A stretch of DNA of 64,000 bases from Paludibacteraceae bacterium (GCA_017450435.1 JAFSTO010000071.1:62001-126000); one strand, 5' to 3'; counted from the stretch's first letter, positions 46,400-56,141 are shown. The notes: a model not told the origin generated them from the sequence alone. Program-made: numbers and translations.

Positions 46400-47536
46400 A
46401 TGTTCCTACGTAACTTAACAATATTAAACTTCAAAAACATCCGCGAAGCCAACCTTCAGTTTGCAGAAAAACTTAACTGCTTTGTAGGTCTGAACGGCCA
46501 GGGCAAGACCAACCTGCTTGATGCCATCTATTATCTGAGTTTCACCAAGTCCGCTTTCAACGCCGTTGACTCGCAGAACATCACACACAACGAACAGTTT
46601 TGCATGCTGCAAGGCGAGTATCAAAGCGACAGCACAGGCGCAGACGAACAGTTGCAAGTCAGTTGCGGCATACGCCGCGGCCAGAAGAAGCAGTTTCGCT
46701 GCGGTAAGAAAGACTACCAGCGTCTGCACGACCATATAGGCAAACTGCCGTTAGTGATGGTTTCTCCGGCAGACCAAGAGATGATTAACGATGGTTCGGA
46801 AGCCCGCCGTAAGTTTATAGACGGCGTTATCTCCCAATACAGCCGAAACTACCTTGACACCCTCACACGTTATCAGACACTGCTCAAACAGCGCAACATC
46901 CTGCTTAGGCAGTGCGACGAACAGCCGGATAGGTTACAATCGGACCTGATGGATATATTGGAAGAACAGATGGCGGCATGTGATGAAGTGATTTTCGCAG
47001 AACGCACTGCGTTTATTCAGGCGTTTATTCCTATTTTTCAGACTGTATATACCACCATCTCCGGCGATGCCGAACAAGTGTCACTGAGCTATGTATCGCA
47101 GCTTCAGAGCCGCGATATGAAGCAGTCGCTCCGCGACACACGCCAGCGCGACGTCTATCTGGGCTGGACCTCGCAAGGTGTGCACAAAGACGATATGGAG
47201 ATGCTGCTTGACGAGCATCCGCTACGGCAAGTGGCGTCGCAGGGACAACAAAAGACATTCACACTGGCGCTCAAGTTAGCGCAAGCACTATACCTGGCAG
47301 GGGGAGAAAACAACATACCAAGCGCCAAACCGATACTTCTGCTTGACGATATATTCGACAAGTTAGACACTCATCGCGTGGAAAACATCATCAACCTTGT
47401 TCACTCCGATGCCTTCGGACAGATATTTCTCACCGATACCGACCGCCAACATCTCACCAGCCTTCTTGCTCCGCACCGAACAGATTCAAGGCTGTTTCAT
47501 GTATGCAATGGAGAGATTGAATTGATGACAAACTGA
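46400..47536 (+). CDS. recF: DNA replication and repair protein RecF
   Basis: The 378-residue SMC-like ATPase has the N-terminal FLRNLTILNFKNIREA, Walker A GLNGQGKTNLLDAIYYLSF, the signature region with SQGQQKTFTLALKLAQ, and Walker B LLLDDIFDKLD. RecF loads RecA at gaps with RecO and RecR. It lies 27 bases after the GHL10 gene. The usual dnaA-dnaN neighbours are absent, as is common in Bacteroidota. A strong intrinsic terminator follows. Confidence 0.97.
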   Translation: MFLRNLTILNFKNIREANLQFAEKLNCFVGLNGQGKTNLLDAIYYLSFTKSAFNAVDSQNITHNEQFCMLQGEYQSDSTGADEQLQVSCGIRRGQKKQFRCGKKDYQRLHDHIGKLPLVMVSPADQEMINDGSEARRKFIDGVISQYSRNYLDTLTRYQTLLKQRNILLRQCDEQPDRLQSDLMDILEEQMAACDEVIFAERTAFIQAFIPIFQTVYTTISGDAEQVSLSYVSQLQSRDMKQSLRDTRQRDVYLGWTSQGVHKDDMEMLLDEHPLRQVASQGQQKTFTLALKLAQALYLAGGENNIPSAKPILLLDDIFDKLDTHRVENIINLVHSDAFGQIFLTDTDRQHLTSLLAPHRTDSRLFHVCNGEIELMTN

Positions 47537-47561
47537 CGCGATACGCTAACGATGTATTGAT

Positions 47562-47599
47562 AAAAAACGAGAAACTTTCATAAGTCTCTCGTTTTTTTT
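47562..47599. terminator. bidirectional intrinsic terminator after recF
   Basis: The stem AAAAAACGAGA-AACTT pairs with AAG(T)-TCTCGTTTTTT, with one small bulge, flanked by an A run on one side and a T run on the other. It separates convergent recF and the two-TM protein gene, so it can serve both strands. Confidence 0.85.
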
Positions 47600-47655
47600 A
47601 ACATGGGCGGTTGAACGTTGTTAGTTGAACGTTTTTTGGGGTACCGTTTTGTAAG

Positions 47656-48348
47656 TTATTGCTCTTTAAGGGAGTGTCTTCTTGTTACACCATATCCGAT
47701 GGCGAGTAGCGACAAGAACGCCATGGCGGGTGTTGCTCCTCGTGCGCCGTCAACCGGCAGTTCGTCTTCCTCAGGGTCTCCCGGTGTAGGTCCGCGACGT
47801 ATAGGCATCGCTAAGCCGCCATCGCTGTCAAAGGTCGTTACGCCTCCTCTCAGGAGCGAAGCAGAGGTAGTGATGGTGTTGGAGGCTAACATTGCCGAGT
47901 AGGAACTGCTGAATCCAACCGTAGCCTGCGGCACGGCAGTCGCACTCTGCCGACTGACGCTACCGCCGGACATCTGTCCGCCACCGCTTACATAACTATG
48001 CACCAACTGCTGACTGCTGACTGCCGACAAGCGGTAGCTAACGGCAGAGAGCGAGCGCTGAGGCGAATAAGACTGTTGGTTGACATCAGTAGAGAGAGCA
48101 GGAGCTACACTGTTGTTCAGATTAACTACAGTCTCCATAGGGCGACGGCTGAAAGCCGACGACGGAGAACTGATAACTGATGGCCGGTACGGCTTAACGC
48201 CATGACCAAACCTGCTACGACTAACAAAAACCTTAATCGGTTCTCCTTTCTGATACTTGTCCGCCTGCCATAGAAGCAAGCCGAACCAGCCGAAGAAAAG
48301 GATTAGTGCAAGAAATGTGAGAAATATTTGTCGTTGTTTGTTTTTCAA
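47656..48348 (-). CDS. small two-membrane-segment protein coupled to a giant T9SS substrate
   Basis: This 230-residue protein has an N-terminal membrane helix (FLTFLALILFFGWFGLLLW), a Ser/Gln-rich periplasmic or surface linker of ~150 residues, and a C-terminal hydrophobic helix with basic end (ATPAMAFLSLLAIGYGVTRR). An acidic PGDPEEDELPVDG stretch precedes the last helix. I do not recognise a family. Similar Bacteroidota proteins with a terminal hydrophobic-plus-basic tail are often left as hypothetical. Its start overlaps the stop of the 2097-residue protein gene by four bases (ATGA), so the two are made together. A chaperone, anchor or export helper for that protein is a reasonable guess only. 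Confidence 0.7.
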   Translation of the reverse strand: MKNKQRQIFLTFLALILFFGWFGLLLWQADKYQKGEPIKVFVSRSRFGHGVKPYRPSVISSPSSAFSRRPMETVVNLNNSVAPALSTDVNQQSYSPQRSLSAVSYRLSAVSSQQLVHSYVSGGGQMSGGSVSRQSATAVPQATVGFSSSYSAMLASNTITTSASLLRGGVTTFDSDGGLAMPIRRGPTPGDPEEDELPVDGARGATPAMAFLSLLAIGYGVTRRHSLKEQ

Positions 48349-51300
48349 AGCCTTACTACTTTTTTACATTCATTATCCTGCTGCAGCAGATATACTCCTG
48401 CCGGCAGCATTGTGTTAATGTCGGACTGCTTGCTGCTCCGGAGCAGTTTGCCGGTCACGTCGTATATTCTGACATTCCGCTGTTGCTGCCGGGCAGCATC
48501 AAGCGATGTAGTCACATCGGTTTGCTCGGTGGAGCCGGTGTTCTCCATCTTTTCGATGATGAACCGCGGCTCGCCCCCTAACTCGTTATACTGAAGTTGG
48601 TACACGGCCCCTGCCGCTAATGGCAGTAAGTCGCCGGTTACAAGGTCGCGCAGTGCAAGGTTCTCAACCGTTGCGTAAGTGCACGAAAGAGTGAATAAAC
48701 GCTGCCTGTCGCACCGTATGCCAACCTGCATTCCACTAAGGTCATCAGCAGCACACACGGCAAGACGTCCGTCGTTATCAGATGACCGGGCATACAAGTT
48801 GAACATTCCTCCGTTGATTTGCCAAGCGTCAGCTCCTCTGTCGTAGTCCGATGTATAGATATCGCTCTGCAGCAGATAGAGTCTGTCGGCATAGCCGTCA
48901 GCCGAGAGCGTCAGCGCCACCGAATGAATAACGGTATCTGCTTGCTCTTCATTCCCCTCAGCTATCATCTCCTGCTCCTCTGTCATTCCTCTCTCGCTGC
49001 TCACCACCCTCATCGGTCGGTTGCCGTATGCGGTGTAGTTACCCTGCCAAACAAGGCGGTTATAACTGAGTTTCAGCGTTGCGCCCTCGCCGGTGGCATT
49101 GACGCGGAAGCCCTGCATAGGCGGTATGACAGCCGGCACGGCACCGGAAGAGGCGGTTATCAACGCAGCCAGTGTAGCACCATCGCCCACAGGCACTGCC
49201 ACATACTGACCTGCAGTGGTGCCGCGGTCCTGAGTGAAAAGCGTACCGCTTTGCTGCAACGCCAACCACTGCGCCTTAGAACCGGTGTTATAGAGATAGA
49301 CTGTCGGCTCTACATCGCCCACGAAGTCCGTTGTACGGAACTGCGTCAGGTCAATAGGTGCGGAGAAGGAGTTAGCCAGCAGGTTGAAGCCGTCGTCCTG
49401 CGAGTCAGCATGACCTGCGTGGTAGGAGAGGTTAACTATAATATCCGTTTGGTTAGACGTCAGTTGTCCCTCGTACTCATGCATCATGCCGTCGGCGTTC
49501 TTCTTCTGCGTGGTGCAGTAGCCTTCGAATGGCTGCATCTTGCCGTTATTGCCTGTCGTGGTCCATTCGGCGGTCTGTTCGTCCCACTTATAGACCCACG
49601 AGCCGTAATAGGTGTGTTCCAGCGTCACGGTGCTTGCCGGTGTGACGGGCGAGCCCACATACTGCCATGCAGCGCTGTTGTCCTCACCGCGCGAGGCATC
49701 GTAATAACCCACCGAATATAGTTCAACCCTTGCTGTCGGCATCTCGCCCGTGTAAGCCGGATTGATACGCAGGAATCCCGTTTGTCCCTTCTCTTCGCCT
49801 GTGGTGGCAGCCCTCAGCACAAGGTTCTCCGCCGTAGCCCCCACCACGCCGCCTGCGCCGACGGTCAGACCGCCTGTCGGAGCCACATTAAGCACTGCGT
49901 CGTTCTCAATACGCACACCATAGACGCTGACAGGAGTGTTAATAACAGCATCATGGCGAACAACAGCCCAGTTCTCGCTGCCGGGTTGCTCCTCGTCCGA
50001 CCAGTTGCCGTCGGTAGCCCATGTCGAGGTCTGCTCGTCGGTGCCGTGACCGTCGAGGATAAACTCCTTACGGGTGATTTGCTCAAGGGTGAAGTTGCGG
50101 TACCAGAGTACGTCGCCGTCCACCCACGAGGGCTTGTGCAGACCGTAATGCACGGTGCCGGTGCCGTCGCCCGCGTCGGCTACGTAGAGGAAGATATAGT
50201 TTTGGAACCTGCCGGCATCGAAGCATGCCGCCGCGTTGGTCTTGGAGCCGGGCACGGGCGTGCCGTCGGCGTAGATGGATTTTATCTGCGTCTTCTGTCC
50301 GTTGGCGAACATATACGCGAGTATGTTCTCGTGTCCCGTCACTCCTCTGTTCTCGTATGCCACAAGGGCAGGTGCGGGACGGTAGCAGGCTTCGAGCGTC
50401 AGGCGGTAGAGACCGGCGGCGACGGTGACGGTGTTCTCGTAGGAGTACGAGTCCGAGGTGCCGTTGTTAGTGCGCACTGACGCTTGTTCCGTGATGGTGA
50501 CAGCGGGCAGCGTCTCGGCGCTGAAGTCGAACTCCGCCATCGCCTCGTTGAGCGACTCCCATGTGGCATCGCTTCCGAAGTCGGGTGAGGCGGCAGCGGC
50601 GGCTTGTGCCTGTGCGTCCTGCAAGGCGCTCATGCGGGCAGGGTGCCGGTCGGCATGTTCAAGCGTCCAATGTGTGGCGGCGAAGCCGTCGGTGGTGAGG
50701 GTAAGGATATCGTCGCTGACGGTGATACTCCGCCCGTTGGTGCCTACGCCGTTGGCGGACTGCAGGGTATAGGTGCCGTCGGTCTGCTCCTGCATCAGCC
50801 ATGAGCTGTTGGTAGTGTTGTCGGTGTAGATGTCGTGCGACGTGCCGTCCTCGAAGAGGTAGAGGCGGTTGTCGTAGAACTGCAGGTGGGTGTAGTAGTT
50901 GGTGTTGTCGGGAGTGGTGCGTGTGATACGCGCGGGGACGCCGTACTCGTCCTCTACGGCGCGTGTGCTCCACGTCTTGCCGCGGCTAAGGTACTTGTCC
51001 GTCGCCTCGTCAAGGAGGTAGTAGTCGCCGATAAGTTCGGTTATCTTAATGTCTTTGAAGAAACCTGCGTAGTTGCCGGAGAAATATAATTTCAAATACA
51101 AGGTATTCGGTTGAAGCTGTATCTCGCCCGATTCCGTATATGAAGTATGACTCCCGCTAACCGACCATGCCGTTGTCCATTTTGTGCCGTTTGTACTTTC
51201 CTGCACAATGAAATTGGCACTTGTTGTGGCTGTGGAGTTTTTATATTTGAACGATATCTTGTCAGGTGAGCCGTGGAACATAAATACAATGGATTTTGTG

Positions 51301-54300
51301 CCCCAGCTAAAACTTGACATAATATTATCAACACCAAGCAATATGGCATTGTCGCTGCTATTCCACGATGCAGTTCCCTCTTTACTCAAAGCATCGTTAA
51401 ATATGCCCTCGGTCATTACAAGTGGTACAGCAAGGTCCGGCATATCCATCGGAGTGAATGTGAAGGTCTTGGTTGTAGCAAGGAAATCTTCGTTCTCCGG
51501 CTGGCTTACCGTTATTGTGACAGACTGCTTCTTGTCAAGAATATACAAAGAGTCGTTCCTTACAAACGCAATAGATGAGTTGGAAGTGGTGTATGAGAGC
51601 GGACAATTCTCATAATCCGTGTTTTCAGAAACACAGACATTAGGAATAACCGTGTTGACGAAGTACGGATTGCTGTACGGATTGAATGTCAGCACCGGTT
51701 CAGGGCGTGACACACGAACCTCCACAGAACATTTCTGAGCCTTGTTATAAACAATCAGATATCCCTCATCCGCGGGAGTGGCATCTTCCGCACAATAAAC
51801 AGTTATCTCCGGTGTGGCGAATTTCTCGGAAGGAACAGTGATTGTTGAATCAACAAAGTTCCCTGAATGTGCAACAGTAAACTTCGGGTTGGTTGAATGA
51901 ACATGTATGTCTCCCCAGTCGCATTGGCTGTAATCCAAAGTGAATGTCTTTGTTTTTTGTGTTTCTACAGTCGGTGACAATGCAATAAAATCAGTCGAGG
52001 CGTTAAAGTATGTCACACGCGGGATGCGGACATTCTTGTATTTTTTAGTCCATGTCGCACCTGTTTTGGTGATAAACCTGATGTTTGTAGCCGTTTCCTC
52101 AATATCGTATGTAAATGTCTTATAACTGCCGGTCAGTGTCGGTTCCGCCAAATCGAGCCAGTTGGAACCGCCGTCAGTGGAATACTGAACAAAGAAATTC
52201 TGCGTTGCAAACCAGTTATCTATGTCAGGGTAATATGCCTCAAACGACAATTTTCCTTTCACACCGCTCGCAATAGCCATTGACGCTCCCTCCTGGATAG
52301 TACTCAGACTTTTCTCCGCATCCTGCTGCAACAGATAGCAGGCATTCGCAGCAACACCGGCAGATGTGACGGTTATAGTGGCTGTGGCACCATCATATTT
52401 GTACGTTGTATCTTGAGTAATGGTCCAAGTGGCAGAACCATTGACCGGCAATGCCTGAATTGTGCCCGTTGTACCATTGGTGGCAGTATATTTCGCAGAA
52501 GCGTCTCCTGATGTCTGCGTAATAGTTAACGGACGATTCGCATAATCCGTATTGCTTGCTGAAAGAACCACGGCTGTCTCATCGCCCCAAGTAAGGGATA
52601 TAGTGTTGCGCACCGAACCTCCGAGACGCACGGTAATGGCGTTGCTGTACTTGGTTGCATCAACGGTGACGGTCCTGGTAACACCCTTATACTTGTATGT
52701 TGCAGGCTGGGTGAAGGTGACGGTGTATACTCCTGCTTTCCTAGCATTGAGGTCAATGGCTTTGGTGGAAGAGTTATATGTCGCCGTCAGGCTGTCGGTA
52801 GTGGTGTTAGTCGTGACGTTTATCGCCGCGTCGCTATTGATAGATGATACAGCACAACTCCACGAGTCATCCACTTTCTTGGAATAAGAGGTAGCGGCGA
52901 CGGCAAGGGTGTTGTCATATTTGGTTACAGTGACGCTTATAGTGCATGACGCAGCGGTGTATTTGACGTTCTGTGCCTGACTGATAACGATAGTGGTAGA
53001 GCCCTCTCTGTGGGCGGTGATGGTGTTGGTTGCCGCGTTGTAGGTTGCCACAGTGTCCCTTGACGAGGTAGTCTCAACCGTAGCGTTGCTGTTCTTTGAG
53101 GTAACGACCGGTGTCCATGTATCATCCACCTTCATCGCCTTGCTTGTAGCAGCCACGGCAAGGGTGTTGCTTACGCGGGATACGTTGAAGGTATATACGG
53201 GATCGGGATTGGTAGCGAAGATACCGTCGTTCTCTTTCTGATGAAGAGTAACGGTGGTGGAGCCCTGCTTGAGGCCCTTTATAGTAAGTGTGTTACCGCT
53301 GCGGGTCACGCTGACGACGGTGCCATCGGAAGGAACGGCAGTGAAGTCACCATTGAGACCGTCGCTGACGTTTGCAAGTTCGATAGTGGCAGTGCCGTCA
53401 ACAAGCAAATCGCATGTCGTACCGCTGAAAGACGGCGTAAACTCAGGCACCTCTTTGTTGAACACATTGACGGTTTGGATTATCGGCGTGGCGGCGTTGT
53501 ACTTGTAGTTACCCGGCTGCGAGGCGGTGATGACCGCCGAGCCAATGCCGGCTGCCGTCAGTCTATTACCGCTCACTGACACCTTAGAGTCATCGCTCGT
53601 CGTGTATGTCACTGACAGCCCGCTTGAGGCTGTCGCCACTATATCCTGCGTCGCTCCAAGGAGCATGTTCTCCTCTATGGTCGTCCACTCGAGTGTCTGG
53701 TCATACTTGGAGACGCTGACATTGATTGTCTTGCTTGCCGCCACATATTGGCAAGACGCCGCTTGGTTGATAGTGATAGTGGCGGAGCCTTCACCGTGGG
53801 CAATAATCTTATTGTTCGTGACATCATAGGTCGCCACCGCAGCCTTGGTGGACGTTGTTGATATAGTGCCGTCGCTGCTGTTCGTGGTTATCACGCTTTT
53901 CCACTCGTCATCCACCTTCATATCCTTGCTTGTCGCCTCTACGGCAAGCGGGTTAGCAATAAGCACTCCGGTGCCGGAAAGGGTAATTGTAACATCAGAA
54001 AGGCCTGTATAAGAACTATGAAGAGTCAGTGTCGCGGAGCGAGGGCCATTGCAAGTCGGGCTAAAGGTAACAGTAATTTCCTTTGTCCCTTGTGTCGTTG
54101 AGTTAGAAACCGGTGTTGTTGCTGACACGCTGAAATCTGACGCATTAGTGCCACTGATAGAAGCCGTTATCTTATCCGCATGAGCATGGGTGATGGTTAT
54201 TGTCTGCGCCGAAGATGATGAACCTACATTAACACTGCCAAAAGCCAAAGACGACTTATCAGCCGTCATGCGAGCGAAGAGGGCGTAGTAAGTAGTTGTG

Positions 54301-54638
54301 GTAGTTCCTGTTCTTGGTCTTGAACAAGAAACTGATTGCCCGTTTGATGTCAAGCTTGTAGTAGATGTCGTAGATGTTGACCAACAACGAAATTTATAAT
54401 TAGCATTTACCTTATAATACAAATAATATTTATCAGATCCACTTGAAAGAATTGCAAAATGACTATTATTCGCACTTGTTCCATAAGAAGAAGTTGAGCT
54501 ACCATATTTGACCGCAACAGTGCCACCTTCAGATGGATTTGAGTTTGCAACACACTTAGAAGTGCCAGCCCATACACTACCACAGCCGACAAAAAGAAAA
54601 AGTATAGAAATTACTAACGAGAGTAAACGTTGTTTCAT
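48345..54638 (-). CDS. giant secreted Ig/MBG-repeat protein, T9SS substrate (2097 aa)
   Basis: A signal peptide (MKQRLLSLVISILFLFVGCG) comes first. Next are a small Cys-containing domain and an ASH-like beta domain (LAFGSVNVGSSSSAQTITIT, about residues 130-230). Several Ig-like repeats follow, linked by SKYDQTLEW, TKYDNTLAV and TKYSNAITV. Further domains resemble carbohydrate-binding or discoidin folds, and a ricin-like region lies around residues 1240-1330. The end is a type A T9SS sorting domain: NVRIYDVTGKLLRS ... MLPAGVYLLQQ ... KKVVRL. It should be exported and surface-attached. Its Ig repeats match one in the 553-residue protein. The last third of the protein (about 49.3-51.05 kb) is more GC-rich than the part encoded just before it. 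It has a promoter with a ~243-base leader. Confidence 0.87.
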   Translation of the reverse strand: MKQRLLSLVISILFLFVGCGSVWAGTSKCVANSNPSEGGTVAVKYGSSTSSYGTSANNSHFAILSSGSDKYYLYYKVNANYKFRCWSTSTTSTTSLTSNGQSVSCSRPRTGTTTTTYYALFARMTADKSSLAFGSVNVGSSSSAQTITITHAHADKITASISGTNASDFSVSATTPVSNSTTQGTKEITVTFSPTCNGPRSATLTLHSSYTGLSDVTITLSGTGVLIANPLAVEATSKDMKVDDEWKSVITTNSSDGTISTTSTKAAVATYDVTNNKIIAHGEGSATITINQAASCQYVAASKTINVSVSKYDQTLEWTTIEENMLLGATQDIVATASSGLSVTYTTSDDSKVSVSGNRLTAAGIGSAVITASQPGNYKYNAATPIIQTVNVFNKEVPEFTPSFSGTTCDLLVDGTATIELANVSDGLNGDFTAVPSDGTVVSVTRSGNTLTIKGLKQGSTTVTLHQKENDGIFATNPDPVYTFNVSRVSNTLAVAATSKAMKVDDTWTPVVTSKNSNATVETTSSRDTVATYNAATNTITAHREGSTTIVISQAQNVKYTAASCTISVTVTKYDNTLAVAATSYSKKVDDSWSCAVSSINSDAAINVTTNTTTDSLTATYNSSTKAIDLNARKAGVYTVTFTQPATYKYKGVTRTVTVDATKYSNAITVRLGGSVRNTISLTWGDETAVVLSASNTDYANRPLTITQTSGDASAKYTATNGTTGTIQALPVNGSATWTITQDTTYKYDGATATITVTSAGVAANACYLLQQDAEKSLSTIQEGASMAIASGVKGKLSFEAYYPDIDNWFATQNFFVQYSTDGGSNWLDLAEPTLTGSYKTFTYDIEETATNIRFITKTGATWTKKYKNVRIPRVTYFNASTDFIALSPTVETQKTKTFTLDYSQCDWGDIHVHSTNPKFTVAHSGNFVDSTITVPSEKFATPEITVYCAEDATPADEGYLIVYNKAQKCSVEVRVSRPEPVLTFNPYSNPYFVNTVIPNVCVSENTDYENCPLSYTTSNSSIAFVRNDSLYILDKKQSVTITVSQPENEDFLATTKTFTFTPMDMPDLAVPLVMTEGIFNDALSKEGTASWNSSDNAILLGVDNIMSSFSWGTKSIVFMFHGSPDKISFKYKNSTATTSANFIVQESTNGTKWTTAWSVSGSHTSYTESGEIQLQPNTLYLKLYFSGNYAGFFKDIKITELIGDYYLLDEATDKYLSRGKTWSTRAVEDEYGVPARITRTTPDNTNYYTHLQFYDNRLYLFEDGTSHDIYTDNTTNSSWLMQEQTDGTYTLQSANGVGTNGRSITVSDDILTLTTDGFAATHWTLEHADRHPARMSALQDAQAQAAAAASPDFGSDATWESLNEAMAEFDFSAETLPAVTITEQASVRTNNGTSDSYSYENTVTVAAGLYRLTLEACYRPAPALVAYENRGVTGHENILAYMFANGQKTQIKSIYADGTPVPGSKTNAAACFDAGRFQNYIFLYVADAGDGTGTVHYGLHKPSWVDGDVLWYRNFTLEQITRKEFILDGHGTDEQTSTWATDGNWSDEEQPGSENWAVVRHDAVINTPVSVYGVRIENDAVLNVAPTGGLTVGAGGVVGATAENLVLRAATTGEEKGQTGFLRINPAYTGEMPTARVELYSVGYYDASRGEDNSAAWQYVGSPVTPASTVTLEHTYYGSWVYKWDEQTAEWTTTGNNGKMQPFEGYCTTQKKNADGMMHEYEGQLTSNQTDIIVNLSYHAGHADSQDDGFNLLANSFSAPIDLTQFRTTDFVGDVEPTVYLYNTGSKAQWLALQQSGTLFTQDRGTTAGQYVAVPVGDGATLAALITASSGAVPAVIPPMQGFRVNATGEGATLKLSYNRLVWQGNYTAYGNRPMRVVSSERGMTEEQEMIAEGNEEQADTVIHSVALTLSADGYADRLYLLQSDIYTSDYDRGADAWQINGGMFNLYARSSDNDGRLAVCAADDLSGMQVGIRCDRQRLFTLSCTYATVENLALRDLVTGDLLPLAAGAVYQLQYNELGGEPRFIIEKMENTGSTEQTDVTTSLDAARQQQRNVRIYDVTGKLLRSSKQSDINTMLPAGVYLLQQDNECKKVVRL

Positions 54639-54881
54639 TGTAGAAAGATTATTGTATTTACACAGATAATTGTAACGGGACCAGATAACAGAACACCAAA
54701 TAACTAATACCCTAAATGACCAAATGATAAAATAAATGGTACTTGGTACATGACCAAATGGTAAATGTTCGATATTCCCTTTCTTTACCCGTAGAAGTTA
54801 ACAAATACCGACCTTGGGTAAAATATACGATTTTTAAGATTATTCTTATCAAAACGCACGTTTTATAGCCAAAATCAAGTA

Positions 54882-54912
54882 CAAAATTAAGCAAAATTTA
54901 AGATTGATGCAA
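54882..54912 (-). promoter_or_regulatory. promoter of the 2097-residue surface protein
   Basis: On the minus strand TTG (54912-54910), 20 bases, TAATTTTG (54889-54882). No other TAnnTTTG with correct spacing lies closer to the start, giving a leader of about 240 bases. Confidence 0.62.
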
Positions 54913-55049
54913 ATTTAACAACATAAAAAAGCACATTGCATAAAGGTAGTGTATTCTTTCTTAAAAAAAGACACAAACTATAATATTATTCACTGATATA
55001 ATTCTATTTTTACCAAGAATATGTAACCGAAGAAACGCTCCGGCAAAGC

Positions 55050-55131
55050 GTACACGGTTTGGAGAGAGGGTAAAAAAAACGTCTCTACCGTGGATGAAAC
55101 GTAGCTGAACCGTGTTTGAAACGCAATCTGA
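55050..55131. repeat. dispersed stem-loop element, degenerate copy 2, with ACCGTG repeats
   Basis: GGAGAGAGGGTA, an A run, then ACGTCTCTACCGTGGATGAA. The ACCGTGnnnGAAACG word follows the stem here and again about 22 bases on, and also follows copy 3 at 62921. The shared flank shows the element is longer than its stem. Confidence 0.6.
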
Positions 55132-55155
55132 TGTGAATATTATGACGTTAAATTA

Positions 55156-55186
55156 TTGCAGGAACGAGAAAAAAGCAGTAACTTTG
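55156..55186 (+). promoter_or_regulatory. promoter of psuG
   Basis: TTG (55156-55158), 20 bases, TAACTTTG (55179-55186), 32 bases before the ATG at 55219. The upstream in-frame TTG at 55156 is the -33 element and not a start. Confidence 0.75.
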
Positions 55187-55218
55187 CACAAAACACAAAT
55201 TGGTTTATAATTATTTCT

Positions 55219-56130
55219 ATGAACGCATATCTCAGTATCTCCGACGAGGTTCAGCATGCTCTGCGCGAAGGCAGAGCAGTAGTAGCCCTCGAGTCCACCA
55301 TCATCAGTCACGGCATGCCCTATCCTCAGAACGTCAGCACGGCACTGAGCGTGGAGCAGGCTGTTCGCGATGCAGGTGCTGTGCCTGCTACTATCGCCAT
55401 CATCGGAGGAAAGATGAAAGCCGGCTGCAGCAAAGAAGAGATTGAGTACCTTGGCAAACAAGGTCAGCAGGTTACCAAGGCCTCCCGCCGCGACCTGCCG
55501 GTGTTGCTTGCCCGCGGCATGGATGGTGCCACGACCGTCACTACCACGATGATGATTGCCTCGATGGCAGGTATCCGCGTCTTCGCCACCGGCGGCATAG
55601 GCGGTGTACACCGTGGGGCAGAAACAACGATGGACATCAGTGCCGACCTCGAAGAGTTGGCACAGACACCCGTCATGGTGGTATGCGCAGGAGCGAAGTC
55701 GATTCTCGACCTTGGACTCACGTTAGAGTATCTTGAGACGAAAGGCGTGCCTGTCATCGGCTATGGCACTGACGAACTGCCGGCATTCTACACTCGCCAT
55801 AGCGGTTTTCGCGTTGACTATCGCATCGACAGCCCCGCCGAGTTAGCCTCTGTTTATAAGGCACAACGGGCAGCAGGTCTCAAGGGCGGCATGCTCGTCA
55901 CTAACCCCATACCTGAGGAGTATTCAATGCCCGAAGATGTTATCAACGCAGCCATTGACAAGGCACTGCAAGAAGCGGCAGAGAAAGGCATACACGGCAA
56001 ACAGACAACACCGTTCCTGCTTGCCAAAGTCAAGGAACTGACGGGCGGCGACAGTCTTGCCGCCAACATACAGCTTGTGCTGAACAACGCGCGGCTCGCT
56101 GCTGAGGCTGCCGTGGAGATGGCAGAATAA
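55219..56130 (+). CDS. psuG: pseudouridine-5'-phosphate glycosidase
   Basis: The 303-residue protein carries the PsuG residues in order: the Glu in VALESTIISHGMPYPQN, the Lys in GGKMKAGC, ATGGIGGVHRGA, the Asp in MDISADL, the catalytic Lys in CAGAKSILDL, and the late Asn in NNARLAAE. It reversibly splits pseudouridine 5'-phosphate into uracil and ribose 5-phosphate, used in pseudouridine breakdown. The start is placed at 55219 because the promoter lies over the earlier part of the open frame. The usual partner kinase PsuK is not next to it. A terminator and an 8-bp repeat tract follow. Confidence 0.96.
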   Translation: MNAYLSISDEVQHALREGRAVVALESTIISHGMPYPQNVSTALSVEQAVRDAGAVPATIAIIGGKMKAGCSKEEIEYLGKQGQQVTKASRRDLPVLLARGMDGATTVTTTMMIASMAGIRVFATGGIGGVHRGAETTMDISADLEELAQTPVMVVCAGAKSILDLGLTLEYLETKGVPVIGYGTDELPAFYTRHSGFRVDYRIDSPAELASVYKAQRAAGLKGGMLVTNPIPEEYSMPEDVINAAIDKALQEAAEKGIHGKQTTPFLLAKVKELTGGDSLAANIQLVLNNARLAAEAAVEMAE

Positions 56131-56141
56131 TAACACAATGC

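Larger units (their letters stand above)
54639..55155. other. 580-bp divergent intergenic region between the giant protein gene and psuG
   Basis: It holds the long leader and promoter of the 2097-residue protein, a degenerate copy of the dispersed stem-loop element (about 55050-55087), two 22-23-bp direct repeats built on ACCGTG and GAAACG (55087-55131), and direct repeats of ATGACCAAATG (54715-54766). I see no open frame with good coding character and no tRNA. Confidence 0.6.

Noticed and set aside
54407..55155. Small open frames and possible RNA genes near the divergent promoters
   Set aside because: The frames are AT-rich and short and overlap repeats or the leader. No cloverleaf or conserved RNA fold could be recognised by eye.
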